Assembly (NCBI GenBank): GCA_937886445.1
Contig: CALGBY010000135.1
Coordinates: 1 to 64,000, forward strand
DNA from: an uncultured Clostridia bacterium
GTDB lineage: Bacteria; Bacillota; Clostridia; Christensenellales; Aristaeellaceae
DNA length: 64,000 nt
Direction of reading: 5' to 3'
The notes beneath the pieces were generated by a model. That model made no database searches and was not told where the DNA came from. It was given only the letters and a program-made list of their open reading frames with translations. The translations under genes were made by a program, and so were the position numbers. Positions 26,614 to 36,392 of this stretch are shown piece by piece; position 1 is the stretch's first letter; each line of letters opens with the position of its first letter.

Positions 26614-29600
26614 TCAATAATCCGGATAGGTCTTTTTGCCGCCGAAGCTCCAGTCCACCGAAGGCAGCGTGTCCAGTACAGCGGGATATACTCCCTCTCT
26701 GATCAGCATAAAGCCCATATCACAGCCAAGATCTCTGGCCGCGCTGGGAACAGTGATCTCCGTTTCGGCCGTTCCCTTTACATATTCAGGCAGGATGCTG
26801 TTGATGAGCGGAAAATCATCTCTGTGACGGGTAGACTGCACTTCGTCCGGCATATCAGCGCGCACCGTGTATTTTCCGGGATAAAGGCCGGTCAGTTCCC
26901 AGAAGCCGTATTCATCCGAAACGGTTTCGGCAACGGGTTCACCGTACCGGAAAAGCGTGATCCGGATCCCGGGCAACTGTCTTTCGCCTATGTCGATCAA
27001 GCCGTTCGCGTTCTCATCCAGCCAGCAGAAATCGCCGATCTTTCCGGGAGCGCCGATGGCAATATCGGCACCGTTCATATTTTCACCCATCGCGAGGCTG
27101 AACGGCACTTTCACGCCGCCTTTCAGGATCAGGCTGGAATAGCCACCCTTTTCGTCTGCTTTGTCGGCAAAATCAAATCCCTCCGGCAAAGCGCAGTTCA
27201 GCTCATAGGTTCCGGGCAGGAGACCGGTGAAGGCATAATCTCCGTTTGTATCGGTCTCCGCGGTGCCAGCCACGGTGCCGTCCTCACGCAAAATGGTAAC
27301 CGTCAGCCCGGATACAGGCTCTGTGCTGCCGCCCATGTCTCTTACGGCGCCGTACACGGAGGCATAGCACACGATGCCGACATTCAGCCTGATATCCGTA
27401 TCCCCGTCCTTGATCTCGACCGGTATGATATCGCTTTCCGCCGTGGTGACCGCCGCGTCTCCGTCAAGGCCCACCTTTACGCTGTAGTTGCTTCCCGGGA
27501 TCACATTTTCAAACACAAAGACGCCGTTCTCATCGGATACAGCTGTTTTTACCACTCTGTTGTTCCACACAAGGGTGATCTGCGTTCCCGCTTCAGGCGT
27601 GTTCAGCGGGTCTGCGCTGTTTCCGTTTATCGCGTTATCCATGAATACATATCCGTTTACGGTTCCCGTAAGCGCGGCTTCCACGGCAAAACCGGCAACT
27701 TCCTCGCCGGGTACAAAGGTTTTTTCAAAGGAGGCTTCCGTCGCGTTCTGTCTGCCGATGGCGCTGTCCGTTCCGTCACCGAATACATATTTTTCGTCAA
27801 GGATCACCGAAACCGTATAGGTATCCGGTCTGAACCCGGATACGGTGAATGTGCCGTCCTCTTCTGTTTCGGCATAATACAGGCTGTCCATCCTCACGCC
27901 GTACAGGCGGATCTGAGCCGCGACGGCTTCGCCGCTGTGCATGACCGTGCCGGAAAAAGAACAGCAGGCAACAGCGGCAACAGGATCAAGACCGATCTCT
28001 TCCGCGCCGGTCACAGTCACCTCGTCCGAAAGCCGGTCGCGTTCATCGGATTCGGGCGAAATGTAACGGCAGTTATCCGGCAGCGTATACAGTACGCGGT
28101 AGGTGCCGGGACGCACCCCGTTCAGCCTGAAGGCCCCGTCCTTATCCGTATAGTCATAGCTGTACGAGCTGACCGCGTTCCCCTCGGTATCGGTAAGCGT
28201 CACCTTCACGCCTTCAAGCCCGCCAAGATCCTCTTCACTGAAGCCGTCATCCATTTTTACGGTCCCGCAGATCACTCCCGCCTTATACAGGGCAAGCGTG
28301 ACGCCTTCCCGGCGTTCGCCGGTTTTAAGGATGATCGTTTCCGTATCCGCTGTTTCAAAGGTCTGCTCACAAAGCGCGTTGTCCGCTCCGGGATCTGCCG
28401 CGATGTACGGGCTTGCCAGCGCCACGCGCACCTTATACGCGGCCGGAACGAGCGGGCCGAGCACATACTGTCCGTCCGCGCCGGTCAGTGTTTCCGCGCA
28501 TACATTGCCGGCGGTATCCACTGCCTGAACGGCTGCCTCGGGAAGAACGGATTCCTCAGCACTCCTTACGCCGTTATTGTCTTTCTCGGTATACACCGTG
28601 CCCGAAAGGAACACGCCTCCGGTCACGATCACGCTGCAGTTGCTGTCACCCTTTACATCCAGCATAACGGGAGCATCGCTTTCAAGAACCTCTGCTTTGT
28701 CCCCGTTGATCAGGCATGCGACATCCTCCGCGGCATATCCGATCCACGCGTACACCGTGCCTTCCCGGAGCGCCCGGAAACGGGCTTTTCCGTTTTCCGC
28801 TTCCGTATACCCTATCACGCTTCCGTCCGCACCGTACAGCGTGACAGGCACGGAAAGTGCTGTTCTTTCGCCGTTCTCCGTGATCGTTCCGTTTGCATCC
28901 TTTTCAAACGCGCTTTCGTATACACACACGGTAAGCGTGTTTTCCTTTACCAGTACGATCGTATCCAGTTCTGTCTTTTTTCCCTGTACGCAGCGGATCA
29001 GCACGCTGTCCTTAGCAGTATCGGACGCGGTCATCAGTGAACCGGTCCCGGCAAACATCATCCCCTCCGGGGCAAGCATGCTCAGCTCGGCGCTTTCACT
29101 GCTGATGTGATCAAAGGAATAAAAGCCGTTCTCATCCGTGACTGCCGTACTGAAGGCTTCCTGATCCCCGCAGGTCAGGCGAAGCCCTGCGCCGCTCACA
29201 CCGTTTCCGGCCTCATTTCTTACATAGCCGTGTATCTCAGCGGCGGGAATAAGGCCCAGTGCCATCCCCACGCTTCCCGTTCTTTCCACCTCCAGCTCCA
29301 CGCTGTCCGCAAAGCCGTTTACGCAGGTTCCGAAACGGTTGTTGAACTGGGTATTGCGCGTGCCCAGCGGTCCTGTGGTGAATGTCTCCGGAATTTCCGC
29401 TCTCAGGAAATAGGTGCCGGGCGTTACATTGCGAAATGCCGCGTAGTCATTTTTGTTGTTTGTCGTTTCCAGCACGGCGATCTCATATTCCGCAGCGTCT
29501 TCTTTGTAGATCAGGGTGATCTTCACTTTATCGATCAGCGGCTCGCTGCCTCCGCGGCCGCCGTTCTTATTTTCATCCGCAAAAGCCGTAACACCGATAA

Positions 29601-30027
29601 ACCCCTTGTTTTTCACAAGGCCGATGTTCATCTCCGTCTTTTTGTCCGCCGTGTTCCAACGTGTATAGCTGACCGTTCCGGAAGCAGGCAGTGCCGCGTT
29701 ATCTTTTCCGGGCACGGAAAAACCGGCATTTGCAGCTTCGATCATCAGCCGGTATTCACTGCCGGTGCTTACCGTGAATGAATATCTGCCGTCCTTTTCC
29801 GTAACATAAGTCTCACCGTCTGTTATGCTTTCCCCTTCGCGGTACTGAATCGTGATCCTGACGCCCGCCCGCGTCTCTTCTCTGCCGCCCATCACGCCGT
29901 CCGCATCGCCGTCATACCACGCTGTTCCGGATACTTTTACGCTTCCTTCGGCCAAAACAGCCGCGTATACAGAAAAACTCAGTACGGCAAGAAAAACAGC
30001 CGTACCGAGAGCGATCCTTTTTTTCAT
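26614..30027 (-). CDS. Giant secreted/surface protein with about nine SdrD-B/Cna-B-like modules
   Basis: 1137 residues. Signal peptide 'MKKRIALGTAVFLAVLSFSVYAA' style at the N-terminus, then roughly nine beta-sandwich modules of the SdrD B / prealbumin-like type, each with 'G.V..D...(N/D)G......E.....GV.(I/V)TL' openings and 'G.Y.F.....G.Y.(L/V)....P' closings (examples: WYDGDADGVMGGREE, FADENKNGGRGGSEP, WLDENANGLIDIGER). The D/N-rich openings probably bind calcium. No LPXTG sortase motif, membrane anchor or SLH domain at the C-terminus (ends GGKKTYPDY), so how it is held at the surface is unclear. Start ATG 30027 follows GGAGG. Likely adhesin or structural stalk; function inferred only from fold. 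Confidence 0.85.
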   Translation of the reverse strand: MKKRIALGTAVFLAVLSFSVYAAVLAEGSVKVSGTAWYDGDADGVMGGREETRAGVRITIQYREGESITDGETYVTEKDGRYSFTVSTGSEYRLMIEAANAGFSVPGKDNAALPASGTVSYTRWNTADKKTEMNIGLVKNKGFIGVTAFADENKNGGRGGSEPLIDKVKITLIYKEDAAEYEIAVLETTNNKNDYAAFRNVTPGTYFLRAEIPETFTTGPLGTRNTQFNNRFGTCVNGFADSVELEVERTGSVGMALGLIPAAEIHGYVRNEAGNGVSGAGLRLTCGDQEAFSTAVTDENGFYSFDHISSESAELSMLAPEGMMFAGTGSLMTASDTAKDSVLIRCVQGKKTELDTIVLVKENTLTVCVYESAFEKDANGTITENGERTALSVPVTLYGADGSVIGYTEAENGKARFRALREGTVYAWIGYAAEDVACLINGDKAEVLESDAPVMLDVKGDSNCSVIVTGGVFLSGTVYTEKDNNGVRSAEESVLPEAAVQAVDTAGNVCAETLTGADGQYVLGPLVPAAYKVRVALASPYIAADPGADNALCEQTFETADTETIILKTGERREGVTLALYKAGVICGTVKMDDGFSEEDLGGLEGVKVTLTDTEGNAVSSYSYDYTDKDGAFRLNGVRPGTYRVLYTLPDNCRYISPESDERDRLSDEVTVTGAEEIGLDPVAAVACCSFSGTVMHSGEAVAAQIRLYGVRMDSLYYAETEEDGTFTVSGFRPDTYTVSVILDEKYVFGDGTDSAIGRQNATEASFEKTFVPGEEVAGFAVEAALTGTVNGYVFMDNAINGNSADPLNTPEAGTQITLVWNNRVVKTAVSDENGVFVFENVIPGSNYSVKVGLDGDAAVTTAESDIIPVEIKDGDTDIRLNVGIVCYASVYGAVRDMGGSTEPVSGLTVTILREDGTVAGTAETDTNGDYAFTGLLPGTYELNCALPEGFDFADKADEKGGYSSLILKGGVKVPFSLAMGENMNGADIAIGAPGKIGDFCWLDENANGLIDIGERQLPGIRITLFRYGEPVAETVSDEYGFWELTGLYPGKYTVRADMPDEVQSTRHRDDFPLINSILPEYVKGTAETEITVPSAARDLGCDMGFMLIREGVYPAVLDTLPSVDWSFGGKKTYPDY

Positions 30028-30064
30028 ATATTTATACCTCCGCATACTCCTGTGTTTATTCCGT

Positions 30065-30694
30065 TCAGGCCGTCTTTCCGTTTCCCGATAATTGCTTCCG
30101 CGCAGAATTCAGATATCTGATGCCGGCATAATAGGTAAGCGCGACTCCGCCCCAGATCAGGATATAATGCACGGGAATCCTGATCTCAACAAAATAATTA
30201 TGGAAAAACGAAGCGATGATCGCGATCACGATCAGGAACTGAGCCGCTTTTCCGTACCATTTCGCGTAAACGACAACGCCCTTCTGCAGCATATACATGC
30301 CGCCGGTGAGCATGCCGATCTCTTTTATGAGGATCAGCAGCAGAGCAAGCGTAAACCATACATTTCTGATGTAGAAGGCGGTACAGATCATGATACTGAT
30401 CACCATCAGCTTATCGGCAAGCGGATCAAAAAGCTTTCCGAAGGATGTGATCTGGTTGAAGTGCCTGGCGATATAGCCGTCCAGCGTATCGGTCAGGCTG
30501 GCAAGAATAAAAATACACAAAGCCGGAATATGAAAATTATAAGGCTTTCCGGGAAACCATATCCGTTCGATCACGGCAGGGTGCCAGGTGAAGCACAGAA
30601 TAAATACCGGAATAAGCGCCATGCGGAACATGGTCAGGGTGTTGGGTACATTCAGTATTTTTTCTTTTTTCTTTTCAGCGTTCTGAGCAGCCAT
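30065..30694 (-). CDS. pgsA: CDP-diacylglycerol-glycerol-3-phosphate 3-phosphatidyltransferase
   Basis: 209 residues, CDP-alcohol phosphatidyltransferase class I, integral membrane. The catalytic motif DGxxARxxxxxxxxGxxxDxxxD is visible in 'DTLDGYIARHFNQIT...GKLFDPLADK'. Makes phosphatidylglycerol phosphate from CDP-DAG and glycerol 3-phosphate. Start at ATG 30694 behind GGAGGTAATCGC; the longer frame starts lack a ribosome site. The surface-protein gene follows 37 nt downstream and may be co-transcribed. Confidence 0.88.
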   Translation of the reverse strand: MAAQNAEKKKEKILNVPNTLTMFRMALIPVFILCFTWHPAVIERIWFPGKPYNFHIPALCIFILASLTDTLDGYIARHFNQITSFGKLFDPLADKLMVISIMICTAFYIRNVWFTLALLLILIKEIGMLTGGMYMLQKGVVVYAKWYGKAAQFLIVIAIIASFFHNYFVEIRIPVHYILIWGGVALTYYAGIRYLNSARKQLSGNGKTA

Positions 30695-31000
30695 GCGATT
30701 ACCTCCATAAAGATACACAGTAATTATAGCAGTTACTCACAAAAATATCAATCTCAAACGAGCATAATTTCAGCCGATTGTCAATAAAGTTACATTCCCG
30801 CCGGTGTTGCCGAAAGCCTCATTTTTCCGGTTTCATGCCTGATCGGGCAATTTGCGGTTTTTGCATTGTTTTGGGCGAAAATCGCATAAAAATACCCTAT
30901 TTTTATCATAAAATTCGATGTTTTTCATAATATCCTTTATTGACAGAAAACATGACTGCTGATATAATAAGGCAAAATTATTAAATTGGGAGGGTTTGTT
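30695..31000. other. Divergent intergenic region pgsA-hppA
   Basis: 306 bases, AT-rich near hppA, containing the consensus hppA promoter; otherwise nothing supportable. Confidence 0.5.
30940..30968 (+). promoter_or_regulatory. Consensus sigma-A promoter of hppA
   Basis: TTGACA, 17-nt spacer, TATAAT: a perfect match to the consensus, 32 nt before the start codon, predicting strong constitutive expression. Confidence 0.9.
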
Positions 31001-33097
31001 ATGTTTCTGTCATGCCTTTGTGTACTGGCGGTAGTGCTTCTCGCGATTGCCTACGTCGTGTACAACTACCTGCGCGTCCGGAAGCTGGATGAAGGTACTG
31101 CCGAAATGTCCGAGATGGCCGGCATCATCCGCAGCGGCGCAAACGCTTTTATGAAAACGGAATACCGCACCATCATCATCGTGGTCGTCGCGGTCGCCGT
31201 TATTTTCAGCCTGTTCGTTGAAAAAATGAGCGGCATCACATTCCTGATGGGTGCCGTAATGAGCAGCTGCGTGTGCGTACTGGGCATGCGTTCCGCCACA
31301 TACGCGAATGTGCGTACCGCGAACAAGGCGCGCACCTCCCTCTCCATCGGTGAGACCGTAAAGGTGGCCCTCTGCGGCGGCTCGATCTCCGGTCTGGCCG
31401 TTCAGGCCTTCGGCATGCTGGGCATGCTGGCCGTTCTGCTCATCTGGGGCATCAACACAGGCAATGACGCCTGCGGCATCATCCGCATCGCCGGAATGGA
31501 ATGCAACGGTACCATCATGCATGTGACCACCTATTCCCTCGGCTGCTCGCTGGTCGCCATGTTCAACCGCGTTGCCGGCGGAAACTACACCAAGGCTGCC
31601 GATATCTCCTCCGATATTCTTGCCAAGCTGCGTCACGACCTTCCCGAGGATGACAGCCGCGTGCCCAATGTGGTAGCGGACTTTATCGGCGACAACGTAA
31701 ACGACATCGCCGGCAACTGCTCCGACCTGCTTGAATCCTTCGTAGCCACCATCGCCTCCGCGCTGATGATCGCCGTGGTAGTGTTCGGCAAAGCCGAGAT
31801 CGCCGAGACGATCCTCACCAAGGCGCTGATCTTCCCCATCATCATCGCCGGCTGCGGTCTGCTGGGCTGCCTGCTGGGCCTTGGCTATGCCGCCGTCAAG
31901 AAAATGGGCGACAACCCCTCCAAGGAACTCAACCTTGCCACCTACATTTCCTCCGGCGTCACTGTTGTGCTCGCCTTCTTTGCTTCCCTGATCATGTTCA
32001 GGAGCGAGAGCGTTGCCGATTTCAGCTGGGGCTGGATCTCTCCCTGGATCAGCGCCGTGCTTGGCATCGTGAGCGGCGTGTTGATCGGCATCATTACCGA
32101 ATACTATACCTCCACCGATTATAAGCCCACCAGAAAGCTGGCTGAAATGGCCACCGAGGGTGAAGCCTTCGTCATCACCAAGGGCGATGCTATCGGAAGC
32201 CGCAGCTGTCTGCTTCCCATCCTGCTCATCGGTCTTTCTCTGTTTGCCTCCGGAGCGATCTGCGGTATCTACGGTATCGCGATCTCTGCTCTGGGTATGC
32301 TCTCGTTTGTAGGCTGCACCGTATCCATCGACGCCTTCGGCCCCATCGCCGACAATGCCGGCGGTCTTGCCGAAAGCTGCCACCTGCCCGAGAATGTGCG
32401 CGTGATCACCGATAAGCTGGACAGCGTGGGCAATACCACCGCCGCCATCGGCAAGGGCTTTGCCATCGGCAGTGCCGCCTTCGCCACCGTGTCCCTGATC
32501 GTATCTTATGTAAACGGCTTTGACAAGCTGGGCGGTGTGCTGGATATCGCCATCCCCGCCGTGATCGCCGGTGCCCTGATCGGTGGCGCCCTGATTGAGT
32601 ATTTCTCCGCCATGCTTACCGACAACACCATCGAATCCGCCAAGCTGATGGCCGATGAAGGCGACAAGCTGCTCTCCATCCCCGGCGTGCTTGAAGGAAA
32701 AGTAAAGCCCGACTATAACAAAATGATCTCCATGGCTGCGAAGCAGGCCCTCAAAAAGATGCTCATCCCCTCTGTACTGGCCCTGATCATCCCCGTGCTC
32801 GGCGGTTTGTTCATCGGTGCCGGCTTCGTGGGAGGCATCCTGATCGGCGCCACCATCGTAGCCATTCCCCGCGCGATCTTCATGGGCAACTCCGGCGGTG
32901 CTTTCGATAACGGCAAAAAGTACATCGAAAGCGGCAGCCTGAAAGGCCACGGCAAAGGAAGCGCCGCCCACAAGGCCGCTGTTACCGGCGATACCGTGGG
33001 TGATACCCGTAAGGATGTAGTAGGTGTTGCTCTGGATATCTTCATCAAAACGATGTCCACTGTCGCGAATACGCTGAAAGCCGTATTCCGCGCCTGA
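31001..33097 (+). CDS. hppA: Membrane ion-translocating pyrophosphatase (K+-dependent type)
   Basis: 698 residues, about 16 membrane helices. Hydrolyses PPi to pump H+ and/or Na+ outward. Signatures: 'NVVADFIGDNVNDIAGNCSDLLESF', 'CTVSIDAFGPIADNAGG', 'NTTAAIGKGFAIGSAAF' and C-terminal 'AVTGDTVGDTRKDVVG'. Ala in GNTTAA-I-GKG marks the K+-dependent class. The pumped ion cannot be decided by eye. Strong consensus promoter, GGGAGGG ribosome site and notably C/G-rich optimal codons suggest high expression. Start ATG 31001. Confidence 0.96.
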   Translation: MFLSCLCVLAVVLLAIAYVVYNYLRVRKLDEGTAEMSEMAGIIRSGANAFMKTEYRTIIIVVVAVAVIFSLFVEKMSGITFLMGAVMSSCVCVLGMRSATYANVRTANKARTSLSIGETVKVALCGGSISGLAVQAFGMLGMLAVLLIWGINTGNDACGIIRIAGMECNGTIMHVTTYSLGCSLVAMFNRVAGGNYTKAADISSDILAKLRHDLPEDDSRVPNVVADFIGDNVNDIAGNCSDLLESFVATIASALMIAVVVFGKAEIAETILTKALIFPIIIAGCGLLGCLLGLGYAAVKKMGDNPSKELNLATYISSGVTVVLAFFASLIMFRSESVADFSWGWISPWISAVLGIVSGVLIGIITEYYTSTDYKPTRKLAEMATEGEAFVITKGDAIGSRSCLLPILLIGLSLFASGAICGIYGIAISALGMLSFVGCTVSIDAFGPIADNAGGLAESCHLPENVRVITDKLDSVGNTTAAIGKGFAIGSAAFATVSLIVSYVNGFDKLGGVLDIAIPAVIAGALIGGALIEYFSAMLTDNTIESAKLMADEGDKLLSIPGVLEGKVKPDYNKMISMAAKQALKKMLIPSVLALIIPVLGGLFIGAGFVGGILIGATIVAIPRAIFMGNSGGAFDNGKKYIESGSLKGHGKGSAAHKAAVTGDTVGDTRKDVVGVALDIFIKTMSTVANTLKAVFRA

Positions 33098-33104
33098 TAA
33101 CGCA

Positions 33105-33137
33105 CAGACGGCGGTTTCTGACCGCCGTCTGTTTTTT
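33105..33137 (+). terminator. Terminator of hppA
   Basis: CAGACGGCGGT pairs with ACCGCCGTCTG (11 bp) followed by TTTTTT. Confidence 0.92.
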
Positions 33138-33245
33138 GCCCTGAAGTGATATTTTTCCGTGCGGTGACCGTTTTCCCGGCAGAAGCTGCTGACGAACAGC
33201 CCGCAAGGGGGGCGGTAAGCCTGTTTTCCGGGTTCATTCCATATG

Positions 33246-33292
33246 AAGCAAGGGGCTGATGCAGATTTATGATTTGCATCAGCCCCTTGCTT
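33246..33292. terminator. Long bidirectional hairpin before the lipoprotein hydrolase stop
   Basis: AAGCAAGGGGCTGATGCA pairs perfectly with TGCATCAGCCCCTTGCTT (18 bp); T-rich exit on the minus side (TTCATAT after the stem). Likely ends the minus-strand operon 36392-33292. Confidence 0.75.
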
Positions 33293-34548
33293 TATTCAGC
33301 CAGCCCGTTGCTTGCCCGGCACACCGCTCTGCCGTACTCATCTATAAGTACCACCGTGCTACGCTTGTTTTTATTGATGAACCTGTTTTTGTATTTCAGC
33401 GTGATGTCCGTATCGCCCTTGCTTTTTTTGCCGCCAATCACGATCCGGGATCGGGGAGCGACCGTGATATCCGGCAGGGCGGCGCTTTCTCCCCCGTTAT
33501 TGATAAACAGCAGGGTATACCCTTTCAGACTTTGCGTAACGGAGGTGTTATTGATCAGTATCACAGTGTCATTTTCCGTATCCAGCCGCATATCAATACC
33601 GGTCATCCGCGCGGGCAGGCCTTCGAACACCTGATCGCTCACTGTTACATTTCCGGCCTTCAGTTCAACAAGCAGCGCATCGCTGTAATCCTGGGTTACG
33701 CAGATTTTGCTTCGAACGCCGTTCAGCCGTTTGACAGTACCCGATGCGGGTGTATCCGGTTCCTCCGCGGTGTTGGTGCTGATCACAGCCGCCTTCGGCG
33801 TGACCCGAGCGAGAAAAGCCGCGGAGGATGCGCCGGAGTCCCCATGGTGGCCCGTCTTCAGCACATCACTGTGACCGATCAGTCTTTTTTCGAGCAGCGT
33901 ATTCTCTTCCTCTTCCTTCATATCGCCGCAGAACAGAATGCTTCCGTCCTTTGTTTCAAGGCGCATGACAAGCGAATTATTGTTATCGCTGTTCCTGTTC
34001 TCCGTTACCGGCCCGATAACGGCGATCGACGCGCCGTTACCCAGCGTGATCACATCGCCGCTGTTCAGCCATGTCACCTCCTGCCCGCGGATAGCCGCGG
34101 CCAGATAGGCAGGATGTTCTTCCTTTTTTGTCTCGCGGAAAATGGCCGGCGCGTACCATTTATCGACCGGGATGCCGGAAAGAGACAGCGCGACAGCGCC
34201 TCCGGCATGATCCTTATGGACATGGGTAATGAATACCCCGTCCAGCCGGCTGATACCGCAATGCCGGAGCGCCGCTGCCAGGAAAGGTACGTTCTCCTCT
34301 CTCGCGCAGTCGATCACAAAATACTTGCCTTCTGCTTCAAGGATCATCGCGTCCGCTTTTCCCACATTCAGGCAGTACAGCCTGATGCCGCTGCCTCCGG
34401 TCTCTTCAGCCGCGGCTTCCTGCCGGTCATTGCCTTCGGGAACGGTAAGCGCGTCCGCCTGCCGCACCGTCTGCTTTTCACCGCAGGCGCACAGCAGGAA
34501 AGCAGCAGCCGTCATCCAAAGCATAAATCCCGCAATCCTTCTTTTCAT
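33292..34548 (-). CDS. Lipoprotein metallo-beta-lactamase-fold hydrolase (ComEC C-domain-like) with lamin-tail-like end
   Basis: 418 residues. Lipobox LLCACGEK gives a membrane-anchored extracytoplasmic protein. Residues about 50-300 form an MBL-fold domain like the C-terminal part of ComEC/Rec2: 'YFVIDCAREEN', 'FITHVHKDHAGG', 'LFCGDMKEEEE', 'VLKTGHHGDSGASS'. Residues about 315-418 look like a lamin-tail-type beta domain (NNTSVTQSLKGYTLLFINNG). Such secreted proteins are predicted nucleases or phosphodiesterases. It overlaps the upstream zinc-ribbon gene by 4 nt (ATGA), so the two are translationally coupled. Confidence 0.85.
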   Translation of the reverse strand: MKRRIAGFMLWMTAAAFLLCACGEKQTVRQADALTVPEGNDRQEAAAEETGGSGIRLYCLNVGKADAMILEAEGKYFVIDCAREENVPFLAAALRHCGISRLDGVFITHVHKDHAGGAVALSLSGIPVDKWYAPAIFRETKKEEHPAYLAAAIRGQEVTWLNSGDVITLGNGASIAVIGPVTENRNSDNNNSLVMRLETKDGSILFCGDMKEEEENTLLEKRLIGHSDVLKTGHHGDSGASSAAFLARVTPKAAVISTNTAEEPDTPASGTVKRLNGVRSKICVTQDYSDALLVELKAGNVTVSDQVFEGLPARMTGIDMRLDTENDTVILINNTSVTQSLKGYTLLFINNGGESAALPDITVAPRSRIVIGGKKSKGDTDITLKYKNRFINKNKRSTVVLIDEYGRAVCRASNGLAE

Positions 34549-36392
34549 TTCCTCTTTCCGTTCTCAGACTTATAGGTGTAGCGTGCCGTCAGTCTGGGCA
34601 TAGAATTATAGGTCCCGTAGGCGTCGGCATAGATCTGATACTCTTCTCCCAGTACCCAGGTATCCGTTGAACGGTTTTCCAGCATCACGGAACGCGCGTT
34701 CTGACCGTTCGCATCGGTAGTGTTCAGCAGTTCCATGATCGCCAGCTGAGGATTATCGGTGATGATTTCCCGGATGATCCCCGTGCATACATACACCTGG
34801 GTCTTGGCCACCCTCGTTTCCGTCATGTTCAGATAATCGTTATAATCATAGGATCTGTTCATGCTCCATGCCAGCTTCGAATAATCCTTCGCGGGAGGCA
34901 TATAGTACACAGTCTTCTTATATACGGAAGGCTCGACTCCCTCCGCCGACACCTGGATCACGATATCGTTGTTGCCGATCGTATCAAAGATCGCCTCAAA
35001 GGAGAATTTTCCTTCCAGTGCCATTTGGGAGAGATCCAGATTCTGATAATGAGAAAGCACGATCAGGTTGGCCCCGGCCAGCGTCGTTCCGCGGATCGTC
35101 ATGTTTTTCTCAACGGAACGGTCATTCAGTGTGGAATCCAGATGCACATCGATCGTAACAGGCTCTCTGTAAATCGTCACAATGACTTCATTTTTCCTGT
35201 AGTAACGGCAGGAGGTCTCGATATGGAATGTGTTTTCACCGATCGCCTGGATATCGAACGGCAGGCTGACCTCACCGTCCTGCAGGGTGTTGACGAAGCT
35301 GGTATAGTTCTCCCCGTTGATACTCACAGTGGCATTCTTATCCACCTTGAATTTCAGCGTGAACCGGTCTCCCTGCGTTTCGGCATAGCCGGAATCCGGT
35401 GTGATCAGCACCAGAGGTGAAAGCGGCACCTCCACCGTGTAGCGTATCTCGTTCATCGGCTGCTGTTCTCCGGCCTTCGTTCTCAGGAAGGGAGAAAGAA
35501 CGACCTCCACATACTGATCCTCTACTCCGTTCTCGTCCTCATACCAGATGCTGTCCTTGATCTCAGCAGTGGCATAGCCGCCGATGGAGGTAAAGGACTG
35601 CCTTACCTTTCCGCCAAGCCACACCTCTGTTCCCTCAGGCGCGGGAATGCGTATCGTATGGGCCGGCATATCATCCAGGATCGAAGCCGTGATCTCGATC
35701 TCCTGCTCGTTCTCCTCCGAACCGAACAGCTGCTCTGCCACGGTTTTCATTTCGGTATCGGTATTGCTCTCCGTTTCGCCCTTATCGGGCGCGCATACCT
35801 TCAGATTGAGCGCCGCCCATACACCGAAAGCGATCACGGCAACAAGCATCAGGATCACACCCGCGATCCGTACGGAACGGCTGACTCCGCCGCGGCGTTT
35901 CCGCCCGTATCTGCCTGAGCGCAGATGCCGGGAGGACGCGTACACCGGCAAAGGAGTGGTATTGGCGTAATCATCATAATCCACCCTTCCGCCTGCCGGG
36001 TTTCTTGAGCCATCGGCGTTTTCCGGGTCTGAGAACCGTTCCAGACCGGAAAACGGATTTGAGCTTCCCCGCATGCCGTTTATCCCGCGTTCCACAGGCG
36101 CCAGCCCCTGCTCCGCACCGATCACGCGCAGGCGCTGCTGCTCGATGTCTCCGCGGCGTTTGCGCGCGTGAAGATCCAGCATCTCGCGGGCCAGATCCTC
36201 CCTGGCGTCGCTCGCAGCGCTTTCACGGCCTTCCTCGTCCACCTGAATATATGTCTTTCCCGGCGCCTTTCCGATCATTTCCTGCTGCCATGACGGTTCC
36301 GCGGCCGCGTCTGTTTTTCCAAACGCGCTCCCGCAGTAATAGCATACCGGGTAGGTATCTCTGTTCCATTTCCCGCATTCGGGGCATCTCAT
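34545..36392 (-). CDS. Zinc-ribbon membrane protein with large extracytoplasmic region
   Basis: 615 residues, family not recognised. Order: N-terminal zinc ribbon CPECGKWNRDTYPVCYYCG (cytoplasmic), a charged, disordered stretch (about 25-160), one membrane helix (about 168-190, 'AGVILMLVAVIAFGVWAAL'), then about 420 extracytoplasmic residues, beta-rich with repeated Ig-like openings ('TIRIPAPEGTEVWLGG', 'VTIDVHLDSTLNDRS'). The arrangement resembles zinc-ribbon sensory or envelope proteins of Clostridia. ATG 36392 follows GGAGGATGCCGAA. First gene of the two-gene unit with the lipoprotein hydrolase; an envelope or nucleic-acid-sensing role is possible but not shown. Confidence 0.75.
   Translation of the reverse strand: MRCPECGKWNRDTYPVCYYCGSAFGKTDAAAEPSWQQEMIGKAPGKTYIQVDEEGRESAASDAREDLAREMLDLHARKRRGDIEQQRLRVIGAEQGLAPVERGINGMRGSSNPFSGLERFSDPENADGSRNPAGGRVDYDDYANTTPLPVYASSRHLRSGRYGRKRRGGVSRSVRIAGVILMLVAVIAFGVWAALNLKVCAPDKGETESNTDTEMKTVAEQLFGSEENEQEIEITASILDDMPAHTIRIPAPEGTEVWLGGKVRQSFTSIGGYATAEIKDSIWYEDENGVEDQYVEVVLSPFLRTKAGEQQPMNEIRYTVEVPLSPLVLITPDSGYAETQGDRFTLKFKVDKNATVSINGENYTSFVNTLQDGEVSLPFDIQAIGENTFHIETSCRYYRKNEVIVTIYREPVTIDVHLDSTLNDRSVEKNMTIRGTTLAGANLIVLSHYQNLDLSQMALEGKFSFEAIFDTIGNNDIVIQVSAEGVEPSVYKKTVYYMPPAKDYSKLAWSMNRSYDYNDYLNMTETRVAKTQVYVCTGIIREIITDNPQLAIMELLNTTDANGQNARSVMLENRSTDTWVLGEEYQIYADAYGTYNSMPRLTARYTYKSENGKRK

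Noticed and set aside
26605..29040. Very long open frame (811 codons) on the plus strand opposite the giant surface protein
   Set aside because: It is antisense to a clearly real gene with a signal peptide and repeated domains; no ribosome site and composition typical of an antisense shadow in GC-rich repeats.
31010..32971. Long open frame (653 codons) opposite hppA
   Set aside because: Gly/Asp/His-rich antisense shadow of highly biased hppA codons; no domain recognised.
33150..33245. Further leader element copy near 33.2 kb (ACAGCCCGCAAGGGGGGCGG)
   Set aside because: Shares only the ACAGCCC and GGGCGG ends; the GGTGC and CCGGAGG blocks are missing.
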